Assembly: GCA_021782915.1 (NCBI GenBank)
Contig: JAJXUK010000007.1
Coordinates: 1-64,000, forward strand
Length of the DNA stretch: 64,000 nucleotides
Source: Actinomycetes bacterium
GTDB taxonomy: Bacteria > Actinomycetota > Acidimicrobiia > Acidimicrobiales > RAAP-2
Direction of reading: 5' to 3'
Below, in pieces: positions 28,725-37,903 of this stretch. The translations under genes were made by a program, and so were the position numbers. The notes beneath the pieces were generated by a model. The model worked only from the letters and a program-made list of their open reading frames with translations. It did no database searches and was not told where the DNA came from. Position 1 is the first letter of the stretch; each line of letters starts with the position of its first letter.

Positions 28725-29260
28725 GAGGCGAGAAAGTCCAGGCCCGCGGGGCCGCTCTTCTCCGGGTGAAACTGCACGCCAAGGAACGAGCCGTGGCGCA
28801 CCGCGGCCACCGCCCCGTCAGCGTGGGCCGTCGCGAAGGCCGTCACCGCAGCGTAGGAGTGCGCGAAGTAGTAGGCCTCGCCCCAGGGTTCGACGACCTC
28901 CCAGCCCAGGCGTGGCACGCGGCCCGCGCGCAGGCGCTCGACGGTGCCCGCGACGAGGCCGAGACCATCCACCCCGCCGTCCTCCTCACTGCTCTCAAGG
29001 GCCAGCTGCAGTCCCAAGCAGATGCCGAGCACCGGGGCCTCGACGCGCACCCGATCGGCCAGGGCTGAGGCGACACCGGTCTGGGACAAGTGCTCCATGG
29101 CGCTGCGCGCTGAGCCCACCCCGGGCAGGATCACCCGCTCGGCTCGAGCGACCTCGCCCGGATCAGCGCTGACGACGCTCTGCCAGCCCAGGCGAGCCAG
29201 CGCGGCACGCACGGAGTGAGTGTTGCCCGCCCCGTAGTCGACGACGAGCGCCGTACTCAC
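28706..29260 (-). CDS. hisH: Imidazole glycerol phosphate synthase glutamine amidotransferase subunit
   Basis: VVDYGAGNTHSV, GICLGLQLALESSEE, GVQFHPEKSG. Confidence 0.94.
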   Translation of the reverse strand: MSTALVVDYGAGNTHSVRAALARLGWQSVVSADPGEVARAERVILPGVGSARSAMEHLSQTGVASALADRVRVEAPVLGICLGLQLALESSEEDGGVDGLGLVAGTVERLRAGRVPRLGWEVVEPWGEAYYFAHSYAAVTAFATAHADGAVAAVRHGSFLGVQFHPEKSGPAGLDFLASCLSRD

Positions 29261-30777
29261 AAAGAGCCCTTGGTCGAGCGGATCAGCGTGCCGCCGGGCT
29301 CGAGCGCTTCGTGCAGGGCTCGACCGACGGCCTTGAAGGCCGCCTCGGCCACGTGGTGGGCGTTGCGCCCGCTCGCGCTGACGTGCAGGGTGATGCGCGC
29401 GGTCTGCACGAAGGACTCGAGGGCGTGCGTGGCCATGCCCGGGTCTGGTTCGATGTGGATCTCGGCCACCGGGCGCCCAGAGAGATCCACGACCGCGTGG
29501 GCCAGCGCTTCATCCATCGGCACCCGGGCCTCGCCGTAGCGAGCGATGCCCCGTCGGTCCCCGAGCGCGCGGTCGAGCGCCTCGCCGACGGCGCGAAACA
29601 TGTCCTCGACCGTGTGGTGGTCCCCGGTCTCCAAGTCGCCCACGCCCTCGAGACGCAGGTCCATGCCGGCGTGAAAGGCGAGCTGGGTGAGCATGTGGTC
29701 GTAGAACCCCTCGCCCGTGACGACGAGAACGCGACCCTCACCGCGGGGGCGCAGTCGCACCTTCATGATCGTCTCAGCCGTGGCGCGTCGGTGTCGAACC
29801 TGCAGGCTGGGACCCTCCCCGCCCACTAGCTCGGCGCGCAGGGCCGCGAGCAGGATGTCGTCATCCACCTCGTCGCGCACGCTGACCCGCCAACCGCCGG
29901 CGAAGGCGCGAGTAACGACGCCGTAGGGCAGGAGGCGCTCGACGAGCTCGCTCGGATTCTCCATCGGCACGTAGAGGAAGTTCGTGTAGGAGGGCGTCGG
30001 TTTGAGCCCCAGTGACCTCAGTGCCTCGGCCAGGCGCTCGCGCTCAGCGATCTGGGCCGTCACGTCGGGGGGTGTGGCCAGGGCCGCGAGGGCGACGGCG
30101 GCCGACAGCGTCGAGACCGAGAGCGGGGCCTGGCGTGAGGCGATCACGTCGATCGTCCCCGGGGCCGCCAGGGCGTAGCCCACGCGGGCCCCGGCCAAGC
30201 CGAAGGCCTTGGAGAACGTGCGCAGGACGATGGCGCCCTCGTCGATCCTCTCGAGCGCGCTGACTCCGGCGTAGTCGGCGTAGGCCTCATCGATCACCAG
30301 CTGTCCGGGCACGTTCGGGATGTCCGGCAACTCGCCGGTCGGGTTGTTCGGCCGGCAGACGAACACCAGGTCCGCCCGCTGAGGGTCCTCGATCAGCGTC
30401 GCGCCCGCCATGATCGCCGCGTAGCGATACATCGAGTACGACGTCGCGGGCACGGTCGCGACCGTCGCACCCTCGGCGAAGACACGCGCCAGCAGCACGA
30501 TGAACTCGTCGCTGCCCGCCCCGATGGCGACCTCGTCGACTGAACGGCCGTGATAGGCGGCGATGGCCCGACGCAGAGGTTCGTGGCGCGAGCGGTCGTA
30601 CTCGTTCACGTCGGCCAGGGCGCGCGCGAGCGCCGCCGGGCGCGCGCTCGCCGGGGGCGCGGCGGGCACGTTGCCGTCGAAGCGGATCATGTCCGACGCC
30701 CTCAGACCGACGCGGGACGCCAGCGCCTCGTTCGAGGCCGGCCAGGTGTAGCTCTCGAGGGCCTCGGGTCGCCTCAT
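29257..30777 (-). CDS. hisC-hisB: Fused histidinol-phosphate aminotransferase (N) / imidazoleglycerol-phosphate dehydratase (C)
   Basis: Uninterrupted 506-aa ORF: HisC part (RTFSKAFGLAGARVGYAL) followed by HisB part (RRATAETIMKV, FYDHMLTQLAFHAGMDL, GDHHTVED, STKGSL). Confidence 0.9.
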   Translation of the reverse strand: MRRPEALESYTWPASNEALASRVGLRASDMIRFDGNVPAAPPASARPAALARALADVNEYDRSRHEPLRRAIAAYHGRSVDEVAIGAGSDEFIVLLARVFAEGATVATVPATSYSMYRYAAIMAGATLIEDPQRADLVFVCRPNNPTGELPDIPNVPGQLVIDEAYADYAGVSALERIDEGAIVLRTFSKAFGLAGARVGYALAAPGTIDVIASRQAPLSVSTLSAAVALAALATPPDVTAQIAERERLAEALRSLGLKPTPSYTNFLYVPMENPSELVERLLPYGVVTRAFAGGWRVSVRDEVDDDILLAALRAELVGGEGPSLQVRHRRATAETIMKVRLRPRGEGRVLVVTGEGFYDHMLTQLAFHAGMDLRLEGVGDLETGDHHTVEDMFRAVGEALDRALGDRRGIARYGEARVPMDEALAHAVVDLSGRPVAEIHIEPDPGMATHALESFVQTARITLHVSASGRNAHHVAEAAFKAVGRALHEALEPGGTLIRSTKGSL

Positions 30778-31832
30778 CGGCGGGCCGTCGCCTTGTGCAT
30801 GGGCATGCCCTCGACCTCGGCGAGCGCCTCGATCGTCGGCGCGAGGCGCTCCAGACCTTCCTTCGTCACGCGCTGCACCGTGACGCTCTTCATGTAGTCC
30901 TCCAGACCCAAGCCGCCCGTCGAGCGGGCCCAGCCTCCGGTGGGCAGGACGTGATTGCCGCCGGTGGCGTAGTCACCCGCGGGCACCGGTGAGTACGGGC
31001 CGACGAAGACGGCCCCGGCGTTGCGGATCCGACCGGCGAGGGACTCGGCCCGCTCACCCAGCAGCGCGACGTGCTCGGCGGCGTAGGCCTCGACTTGGGC
31101 CAGGGCCACGTCAACGTCCTCTCCCACGCGCACGACGTAGGCGCGCGAGTCCGGTCCGTGCTCCATCTGGGCCGCGAGCTCCTGATCGATGAGACGCTGC
31201 TCAACGCCCTCGTCGGCCACCACCACGACCTCGCTGGGACCAGCCGGCAGGTCGATGGCCACGTCGCGCGACACCAGCAGCTTGGCCGCGTTGACCGCCC
31301 CTCCACCGGGGCCGAAGATCTTGTCCACCGCCGGAATCGACTCCGTCCCGTAGGCCATCGCGGCGATGGCCTGGGCCCCGCCCAGCGCCCAGACCTCGTC
31401 GATACCCAGCAGGGCGGCGGTGGCGGCCACCGCGGCGGCTCCGGCCGGCGGCGTGCAGACGACGATGCGCTCGACGCCGGCGACCTGGGCCGGCACGCCC
31501 GTCATGATCAGCGAGGACACCAGACCCCGGGGTACGTAGAGGCCCACGGAGCGAAGTGGGCTCCAGCGACGCTCCAACGTCACGCCCGCAGAGACCTCCA
31601 GGATCACATCGGCGGGGCGCTGGGCCGCGTGCCACGTGCGCACCGAGTGCGCGGCCTCGAGGATGGCGGCCGTGGGAACGTCCCCGTACGCCTGGGCGCG
31701 CACGGGACTGCTCCACGTGGTCGCGTCCAGGCGAGCCGACCACTCCGCCAGCGCGGCGTCGCCACGCGTGCGCACATCCGCCACGATGTCCTCGACGCTG
31801 AATCTCTCTGTCGTCACCACGCTGCGACTCAC
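30774..31832 (-). CDS. hisD: Histidinol dehydrogenase, compact form (~352 aa)
   Basis: SVGLYVPRG, IDLPAGPSEVVVVAD, QMEHGPDS, AEHVAL, GDYATGGNHVLPTGG; GTG start at 31832. Confidence 0.9.
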   Translation of the reverse strand: MSRSVVTTERFSVEDIVADVRTRGDAALAEWSARLDATTWSSPVRAQAYGDVPTAAILEAAHSVRTWHAAQRPADVILEVSAGVTLERRWSPLRSVGLYVPRGLVSSLIMTGVPAQVAGVERIVVCTPPAGAAAVAATAALLGIDEVWALGGAQAIAAMAYGTESIPAVDKIFGPGGGAVNAAKLLVSRDVAIDLPAGPSEVVVVADEGVEQRLIDQELAAQMEHGPDSRAYVVRVGEDVDVALAQVEAYAAEHVALLGERAESLAGRIRNAGAVFVGPYSPVPAGDYATGGNHVLPTGGWARSTGGLGLEDYMKSVTVQRVTKEGLERLAPTIEALAEVEGMPMHKATARR

Positions 31833-32692
31833 GGGACCATCCTCTCTACGGGCAGGGTCAAGATCGAACTGGCCCCGCGCGACTCCAGCGCGGGCAGCAA
31901 GGTCCAAATGTCGGCCGCCGGCACCAGCGCGTGCACGGCCACGACCCCCGAGGTGGCCAGGTCCATGATCGTCGGCGAGCCGCGCGTGGGCAACAGCGCC
32001 ACGACCCCCTCGAGGTTCACCTTGTCCACGTTGAAGAGCAGGTATCGATTCGCCCGCGCGTTGATCACACTTGAGAGCACGGTGCGCAGCCGGTCTCGGG
32101 CGTCGCTGATGGCTCCGGCCTCGACGCCGCTTCGACCCACGAGCACCGCCTGAGACTCGAAGATGGTGTCCAGGGCGCGCAGTCCGTTCGTGCGCAGCGT
32201 TGATCCCGTGGACACGAGGTCCACGATCGCGTCGGCCAGGCCGAGGCGCGGCGAGATCTCGACCGAGCCACCGACCTTGACCACCTCCGCGGCGACGCCG
32301 CGCGCGGCGAGCTCGCGCGTCACGATGCGCGGGTGCGAGGTTGCGATGCGCCGACCGACGAGGTCGGCGAGAGTCCTGGTCGGGTCCTCGCGCGGCACCG
32401 CGAGCTGCAGCGAACATGCCCCGTAGCCCAGGTACAGGAGAACCTCGACGTCGCAGTCGCGCTCCTCGATCAGGTCGAGTCCGGTGATCCCGCAGTCGAC
32501 GACGCCATCTTGGACGTACTCGGGCACGTCGTCAGCGCGCACGAAGAGCAGATCGATGTCGGCGTTGCGACAGTGCGACTGCAGGACCCTCTCACCGGGC
32601 TCTTGCGGATCCACGCCGCTGGCCTCGAGCAGGGACCACGAGGGCTCTCGCAGGCGGCCCTTGGACGGCAGGGCCAGGGTGAGGCGGCTCAC
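31829..32692 (-). CDS. hisG: ATP phosphoribosyltransferase (long form)
   Basis: LTLALPSKGRLREPSWSLLEASG, DVPEYVQDGVVDCGITGLDLIEE; GTG start at 32692. Confidence 0.93.
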   Translation of the reverse strand: MSRLTLALPSKGRLREPSWSLLEASGVDPQEPGERVLQSHCRNADIDLLFVRADDVPEYVQDGVVDCGITGLDLIEERDCDVEVLLYLGYGACSLQLAVPREDPTRTLADLVGRRIATSHPRIVTRELAARGVAAEVVKVGGSVEISPRLGLADAIVDLVSTGSTLRTNGLRALDTIFESQAVLVGRSGVEAGAISDARDRLRTVLSSVINARANRYLLFNVDKVNLEGVVALLPTRGSPTIMDLATSGVVAVHALVPAADIWTLLPALESRGASSILTLPVERMVP

Positions 32693-33003
32693 GAGCGGCC
32701 CCGTCCCAGGACGCGCCGGTATCCACCCTCGCCGTGGTGGAGCCAGTGCGCCACGCGCGTCACGGTCGCGGTCGACGCACCGGTCCGCCGAGAGATCTCT
32801 TGATAGGCGAGACCTTCGTCGACCAGACGCGCGACCTGCAGGCGCTGGCCCAGCGCGTCCAGCTCGGCGGTCGTGCACAGGTCACGCAGGAACGCCGCGA
32901 CGGACTCGTCGCTGCGAAGGCGCGCGAACGCGTTCACGAGCTCACCGAATCGGTCGACCGTGTCGGCCCGGGTCTCGGCGGGGACCACTTTGCCACTTGT
33001 CAT
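32689..33003 (-). CDS. YerC/YecD-family TrpR-like DNA-binding protein
   Basis: LCTTAELDALGQRLQVARLVDEGLAYQEISRRTGASTATVTRVAHWLHHGEGGYRRVL. Confidence 0.88.
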   Translation of the reverse strand: MTSGKVVPAETRADTVDRFGELVNAFARLRSDESVAAFLRDLCTTAELDALGQRLQVARLVDEGLAYQEISRRTGASTATVTRVAHWLHHGEGGYRRVLGRGRS

Positions 33004-33034
33004 AGCAGCATGCTAACGTGCTACTACGCTACTA
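33003..33034. promoter_or_regulatory. Divergent yerC-his / hisA promoter-operator with repeats
   Basis: 30-bp gap; TAGCA-GCA-TGCTA inverted repeat plus tandem TGCTAACG/TGCTACTA/CGCTACTA. Confidence 0.5.
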
Positions 33035-33723
33035 TGCAACTGATTCCCGCCATCGACCTGCTCGACGATGATGTCGTTCGTCTCGAACAGGGAAACTATG
33101 ACCGCGTTCTCTTCCGCTGGCCCGTGGAGGACTTTCTCGCGCGTGTGATCGCCACCCACCCGCCCCTCATCCACGTCGTTGACCTCCAAGGCGCGCGTGA
33201 CGGGCACGTTCGCCTCAACCTGGTTGCTCGTTGCGTCCAGGCCGCCGGCGCGGTCCCCCTCCAGGTCTCCGGGGGCATCCGTTCCATCGTCGAGGCGCAC
33301 GAGGTGCTCGCCGCTGGCGCCCAGCGCGTGATCGTCGGAACGGCCCTGTGGCGCGAACCAGACTCGCTCGCGCCCTTCGTCGCGGCCCTCGGAGCCCGTC
33401 TCGTGGCCGCCATCGACGTGCGCGACGGGCGACTCGCGGTGCGCGGCTGGCTCGCTGACGCCGGGCTCGACGTGCACGAGGCCTTGCGACGTTGCCGCGA
33501 CGCCGGCGTCGCCCGCCTGCACGTGACGGCGATCGAGCGCGACGGGACGCTGTCGGGCCCGGACCTGGCCCTGTACGAGACGGCGTGCTCGGTCGGCATC
33601 CCGGTGGTGGCCGCCGGCGGCGTGCGAGAGCAGGACCTCGCGAGCCTGGCCGCGCTGGGATGCGAGGCGGCCGTGATGGGTGTGGGATACCTCACCCGCC
33701 TGGGTCTGAACGACCTGGTGTAG
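33034..33723 (+). CDS. hisA: Phosphoribosylformimino-AICAR ribotide isomerase (HisA)
   Basis: MQLIPAIDLLDDDVVRLEQGNYDR, VSGGIRSIVEAHEVLAAGAQRVIVGTAL. Confidence 0.9.
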   Translation: MQLIPAIDLLDDDVVRLEQGNYDRVLFRWPVEDFLARVIATHPPLIHVVDLQGARDGHVRLNLVARCVQAAGAVPLQVSGGIRSIVEAHEVLAAGAQRVIVGTALWREPDSLAPFVAALGARLVAAIDVRDGRLAVRGWLADAGLDVHEALRRCRDAGVARLHVTAIERDGTLSGPDLALYETACSVGIPVVAAGGVREQDLASLAALGCEAAVMGVGYLTRLGLNDLV

Positions 33724-33815
33724 GGGGCTGTCACGGCCGCGCTGTGACCTTTGGCACTACTGACCCGCTCCGTAGCGGACGGAGTATGGAGACGTCAGTT
33801 GCGAAAGGACCAGCA

Positions 33816-34364
33816 ATGCGACGTAAGACCCTTGACCTTCTGCTCACATGGGTGGGCGGGGTCATCACCGTGGGTTTGATCGGAGCGAGCGGTCTGCTGA
33901 TGTGGGGGTACTCATTTGCGAACTCGCAGGTGCGTAGTCAGTTGGCCGCCCAGAAGATCTACTTCCCGGCGAAGAACTCACCAGAGATACAGAATCCACT
34001 GATCAAGCCATACCTGACGCCTTTTGCCGGCCAGCAGCTCGTCAACGGCCGCCAGGCAGAGGCGTACGCGGATCACTTCATCGCGGTTCACCTTGAGGAA
34101 ATCGGTGCCGGAAAGACGTACGCGCAGATCAGCGCCGCGTCCCAGGCCGACCCCTCGAACGCCGCGCTCGCCAAGCAGAGCCAACTCATGTTCCAGGGCC
34201 AGACCCTGCGCAGCATGCTGCTGACGGCCTACGCCTTCGGAACCTTCGCGGTGATCGCCCAGTGGGCGACCGCCTCCGCGTTGGTTCTCGCGCTGGTCAT
34301 GCTCGCACTCACCCTGATTGGGGTGTACCAATATCGCCGCCGTGATCCCGATGAGGTGATCTAG
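33816..34364 (+). CDS. Hypothetical two-TM membrane protein
   Basis: MRRKTLDLLLTWVGGVITVGLIGASGLLMWGYSFANSQV; AGGA SD; followed by terminator. Confidence 0.7.
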   Translation: MRRKTLDLLLTWVGGVITVGLIGASGLLMWGYSFANSQVRSQLAAQKIYFPAKNSPEIQNPLIKPYLTPFAGQQLVNGRQAEAYADHFIAVHLEEIGAGKTYAQISAASQADPSNAALAKQSQLMFQGQTLRSMLLTAYAFGTFAVIAQWATASALVLALVMLALTLIGVYQYRRRDPDEVI

Positions 34365-34373
34365 CGACGTCAA

Positions 34374-34431
34374 CAACCAGGCCCCTCCGGTCATAGGCCC
34401 CTCCGCTTTACCCACCGGAGGGGCCTGGTTG
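34374..34431 (+). terminator. Terminator with duplicated left arm
   Basis: CAACCAGGCCCCTCCGG ... TAGGCCCCTCCG ... CCGGAGGGGCCTGGTTG. Confidence 0.7.
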
Positions 34432-34469
34432 TATTTTGAGACGGTGCGACTACCGTCTGACGGACGCCG

Positions 34470-35366
34470 TTGACGCCGTCTGAAGCCGTGCAGATCCTCG
34501 ACGGCCACCAGGCGAGCGTGGGCGCCCTGAGCGTCAGACGCGTCCTGCCCCAGCGTCAGCGGCGCACCATCGGCCCGTGGTGCTTCGCAGATCACATCGG
34601 TCCGGCCGACGTCGACGAACGCCACGGTCTTGACATCGGGCCCCACCCGCACAGCGGGCTGCACACCGTGACCTGGCTCACCGAGGGCGCCGTCCTGCAC
34701 CGTGACAGCCTGGGCACCGAGCAGGTCATCACGCCCGGACAAGTGAACCTGATGAGCGCCGGTGAGGGCGTCTCGCACTCCGAGGAGGCGACCGGATCCT
34801 TTCGCGGCACCCTGCAGGGCATTCAGCTCTGGCTCGCCCAACCCGAGTCGACACGACACGGACCGAGCTCCTTTCACCACGTGGCCGAGCCGCCCCGCGT
34901 GGACCTCGGACGCGGACTGCTCACCGCCTTCATTGGTGACTACGCGGGTCAAATCTCGCCGGCTCGCGTCGAGACGCCGACCCTCGGCGCGGAGGTGGAG
35001 TTCGCCGGACACCTCGAGCTCGAGTTGCGCCCCGACTTCGAGTACGCGCTGATCTGCCTGAAGGGCGAGGTCACCGTAGAGCGCACCCCCGTGGCACCCG
35101 GTCGCCTCGGCGTACTGAGCCCGCAACGAGACAGCGTGCACCTCGAGTCCACCCACTCGGCGCGCGCGATTCTCATTGGTGGGGCTCCGTTCAGCGAGAC
35201 ACTGCTCATGTGGTGGAACTTCGTCGCTCGCACGAGGGAGGAAATCGCGCTGATGCGCCGGGCGTGGAGCGAGGCCGATGGTCGCTACGGGCGCCTGAGC
35301 AGCCCCCTGGCGCGCATTGAGGCGCCCGAACTGGCGTGGACGGGGAGAGCCGAGCCTCTCGCGTGA
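34470..35366 (+). CDS. Pirin-family protein
   Basis: GPHPHSGLHTVTWLTEGAVLHRDSLGTEQVITPGQVNLMSAGEGVSHSEE; TTG start. Confidence 0.9.
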   Translation: MTPSEAVQILDGHQASVGALSVRRVLPQRQRRTIGPWCFADHIGPADVDERHGLDIGPHPHSGLHTVTWLTEGAVLHRDSLGTEQVITPGQVNLMSAGEGVSHSEEATGSFRGTLQGIQLWLAQPESTRHGPSSFHHVAEPPRVDLGRGLLTAFIGDYAGQISPARVETPTLGAEVEFAGHLELELRPDFEYALICLKGEVTVERTPVAPGRLGVLSPQRDSVHLESTHSARAILIGGAPFSETLLMWWNFVARTREEIALMRRAWSEADGRYGRLSSPLARIEAPELAWTGRAEPLA

Positions 35367-36430
35367 GTGCCACCGTCCTTACGCTGAGCGCTCAGCAGGC
35401 CTGGCCCCCTTTCGCTCTCGTCGCTGGACTCGTCCTCATTGGTCTGGCCGCCGCCGAGGATGGGCTCTTCGAGGCCCTCGGCTCGCGCATCGCCCGCGTG
35501 CGCCGCGGCGAGCTGTTCGTCTTCAGCGCCCTCATGGCGATCGTCGCCCTCGTGTCGGTCACCCTGAACCTGGACACCTCCGTGGTCTTCCTGACGCCCG
35601 TCCTCCTGCACGTGGCGCGCCAGCGCGCGGCCCCGGTGACGGCCTACCTCTACGGCGCCGTCTTCATGTCCAACGCCGGCTCGCTGCTCCTGCCCGGCTC
35701 CAACCTGACCAATCTGCTCGTGCTCGCCGGCCCGCACCAGCGGGGCACGGACTTCGCCGCGGTGATGCTGGCGCCGTGGCTGAGCAGCGTGGTGGTGACC
35801 TGGGCCGTTCTGGCGCTGTGGCGACGTCGCGACTGGACCCAGGGCCAGGCGAGTGACGAGCCGCTTCGACCCCTGCGCCTCGGTCCCGGGCTGCTCGGTG
35901 TCGTCGGAGCCGTCGGGCTCACCCTCGCGCTCAGCCGGCCAGCGCTGCCGGTCCTCGGACTCGGTCTGGCGGTGAGCGTCGTGTCGATCAGTCGGGGTCA
36001 CGTGACGTGGCGCCGCGCCCTGCGATCTCTGAGCCCGCGCACCCTCGGGCCCGTGTTCGTGCTGACCGTGGCCCTGGGCGCCCTGGCCAGACTCGGCGAC
36101 GCCCCCGTGCGGGTGCTCAACGCCGTGGGCCCCTGGGGTGGGGCCGCGCTCGCCGGCGCGTTGTCCAGCGTGATCAACAATCTGCCCGCGACGATGATCC
36201 TCTCGGCACACGCGCCCGCTCACCCTTACGCCATCTTGTTGGGCCTGGACCTCGGGCCGAACGCGAGCGTGATCGGCGCCCTGTCCGGGCTGCTGTGGCT
36301 GCGCATCGCGCGCGAGAGTGGCGTGCGTCCCTCGCCGCGCACCTACACCATGGTCGGCGCCGTGCTCGTTCCCGTCAGCCTCGCCGCGGCACTGCTCGCG
36401 TTAGCCCTGGTGACACCGGGCTCCTTCTAG
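35363..36430 (+). CDS. ArsB/SLC13-like anion permease family membrane protein
   Basis: Multi-TM; LNLDTSVVFLTPVLLHVARQR and SNLTNLLVLAG motifs; GTG start. Confidence 0.75.
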   Translation: MSATVLTLSAQQAWPPFALVAGLVLIGLAAAEDGLFEALGSRIARVRRGELFVFSALMAIVALVSVTLNLDTSVVFLTPVLLHVARQRAAPVTAYLYGAVFMSNAGSLLLPGSNLTNLLVLAGPHQRGTDFAAVMLAPWLSSVVVTWAVLALWRRRDWTQGQASDEPLRPLRLGPGLLGVVGAVGLTLALSRPALPVLGLGLAVSVVSISRGHVTWRRALRSLSPRTLGPVFVLTVALGALARLGDAPVRVLNAVGPWGGAALAGALSSVINNLPATMILSAHAPAHPYAILLGLDLGPNASVIGALSGLLWLRIARESGVRPSPRTYTMVGAVLVPVSLAAALLALALVTPGSF

Positions 36431-36501
36431 GCCCGACCCACTCGAGGCCCGAGCGACCATTATCCTAAGGAGGCCCGGCGCCCTCGTCGGGCCACGCGCC
36501 C

Positions 36502-37122
36502 ATGGACACCTCTCTCTATCGCAGCATCAATCACCTCGCCGTGCACACGGCCTGGCTGCACCCGCTGATGAAGCTCGCCGCCCTGGACTTCGTGGGCCTC
36601 TTCGGCGTGCTCGTACTCGCCGGCTGGTGGTGGGCTCGCTCGGCCCCCGAACCGGCCCGTGCGGTCGCGGCGGCCGTGTGGAGCGCCGGGGCAACGCTGC
36701 TGGCCGTCTGGGGCAATCAGCTCATCGTCCAGGCCGTCAAGCGGCCCCGACCCTTCCTCGTCGTGACCCAGGCCGAGGTCCTGGTGCACCGCTCGAGCGA
36801 CTACTCGTTCCCCTCGGACCACGCCGTGGCCGCCGGGGCCGCCACGGTGGGTCTGTGGATCCTGGCGCGCTACGGCGTGCCGCACGCGCGTCGCCTGGCC
36901 CAGGCGGCCACGGCACTCGCGCTCGTCGTGGCCTTCGCGCGCGTCTACGTTGGCGTGCACTACCCCGGCGACGTGCTGGCCGGACTCGGCGTCGGCGGCG
37001 CCGTCGCCGTCGTGGGCTGGTTCATCGTTCGCACGTGGCTGAGCCGAACCCTGAGTCTGCTGGCCAACAAGCGTCTGCTGCGCCGCCTGGTCGTGGCCAA
37101 AGCGCACTCGACAGCCACATGA
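36502..37122 (+). CDS. PAP2-family phosphatase
   Basis: KRPRPF, YSFPSDHAVAAGAATVG, RVYVGVHYPGDVLAG. Confidence 0.9.
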   Translation: MDTSLYRSINHLAVHTAWLHPLMKLAALDFVGLFGVLVLAGWWWARSAPEPARAVAAAVWSAGATLLAVWGNQLIVQAVKRPRPFLVVTQAEVLVHRSSDYSFPSDHAVAAGAATVGLWILARYGVPHARRLAQAATALALVVAFARVYVGVHYPGDVLAGLGVGGAVAVVGWFIVRTWLSRTLSLLANKRLLRRLVVAKAHSTAT

Positions 37123-37144
37123 AGCGACCAGACCGAGGAGTTCA

Positions 37145-37903
37145 ATGACGAGCACGCCGAGCACGGCCCAGGACGAGCCCCGAGGCTCTCTCGGTCGCGG
37201 CTTCTACGCCGCGCTCGTCGTGTCCCTGCTGGTCATCGCGGCCCTGACCGCCGTGGTGATCCAGACGCGCGGACCCTCGGCGACTCCCCTCGTGCGCCTC
37301 ACGGGCATCCCGTCCAACATCTCGACCGAGACGGCCAACCTGATGGCCCTGTCGCCGATCCCGCACCGGCCCGCACCGAGCTTCACCCTCACCGACCAGA
37401 ACGCACACACGTTCTCGCTCTCGAGCTTTCGCGGCAAGACCGTCGTGCTGGAGTTCATGGACCCGCACTGCGTCGACATCTGCCCGCTGGTCTCCCAGGA
37501 GTTCGTCGACGCCTACCACGACCTGGGCCCGGCGGCCAAGAACGCCGTATTCATGGCGGTGAACGTCAACCAGTACTTCGCTAGCCCGGCCTCGATGATG
37601 AGCTTCTCGCGCGATCACGGCCTGCTGGGCATCCCCTCCTGGCACTTCTTCACCGGCTCCACGGATGCGCTGCGCCGGGTCTGGGCGGCCTACGGCATCA
37701 CCGTAGAGGCGTCCAACCCCCGCGCGGACATCGTGCACACCTCGGCGCTCTACGTGATCGACCCGCAGGGCCGAGAGCGATTCCTCGCCATGCCCGTGGT
37801 GGAGCACCACGGTGCGAAGTCGTACCTCCCGGCCAACGTGCTGAGCACCTGGGGTCACGGCATCGCCCAGCTCGTGCGCGACGTCAGCGCCCCAGCGCCC
37901 TAG
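37145..37903 (+). CDS. SCO1/SenC/redoxin-like membrane-anchored protein
   Basis: FTLTDQNAHTFSLSSFRGKTVVLEFMDPHCVDICPLVSQEFVDAY. Confidence 0.8.
   Translation: MTSTPSTAQDEPRGSLGRGFYAALVVSLLVIAALTAVVIQTRGPSATPLVRLTGIPSNISTETANLMALSPIPHRPAPSFTLTDQNAHTFSLSSFRGKTVVLEFMDPHCVDICPLVSQEFVDAYHDLGPAAKNAVFMAVNVNQYFASPASMMSFSRDHGLLGIPSWHFFTGSTDALRRVWAAYGITVEASNPRADIVHTSALYVIDPQGRERFLAMPVVEHHGAKSYLPANVLSTWGHGIAQLVRDVSAPAP

Noticed and set aside
32693-32878. N-terminal extension of HisG ORF
   Set aside because: Overlaps yerC-like gene in another frame; HisG homology begins at GTG 32692 (VSRLTLALPSKGR)
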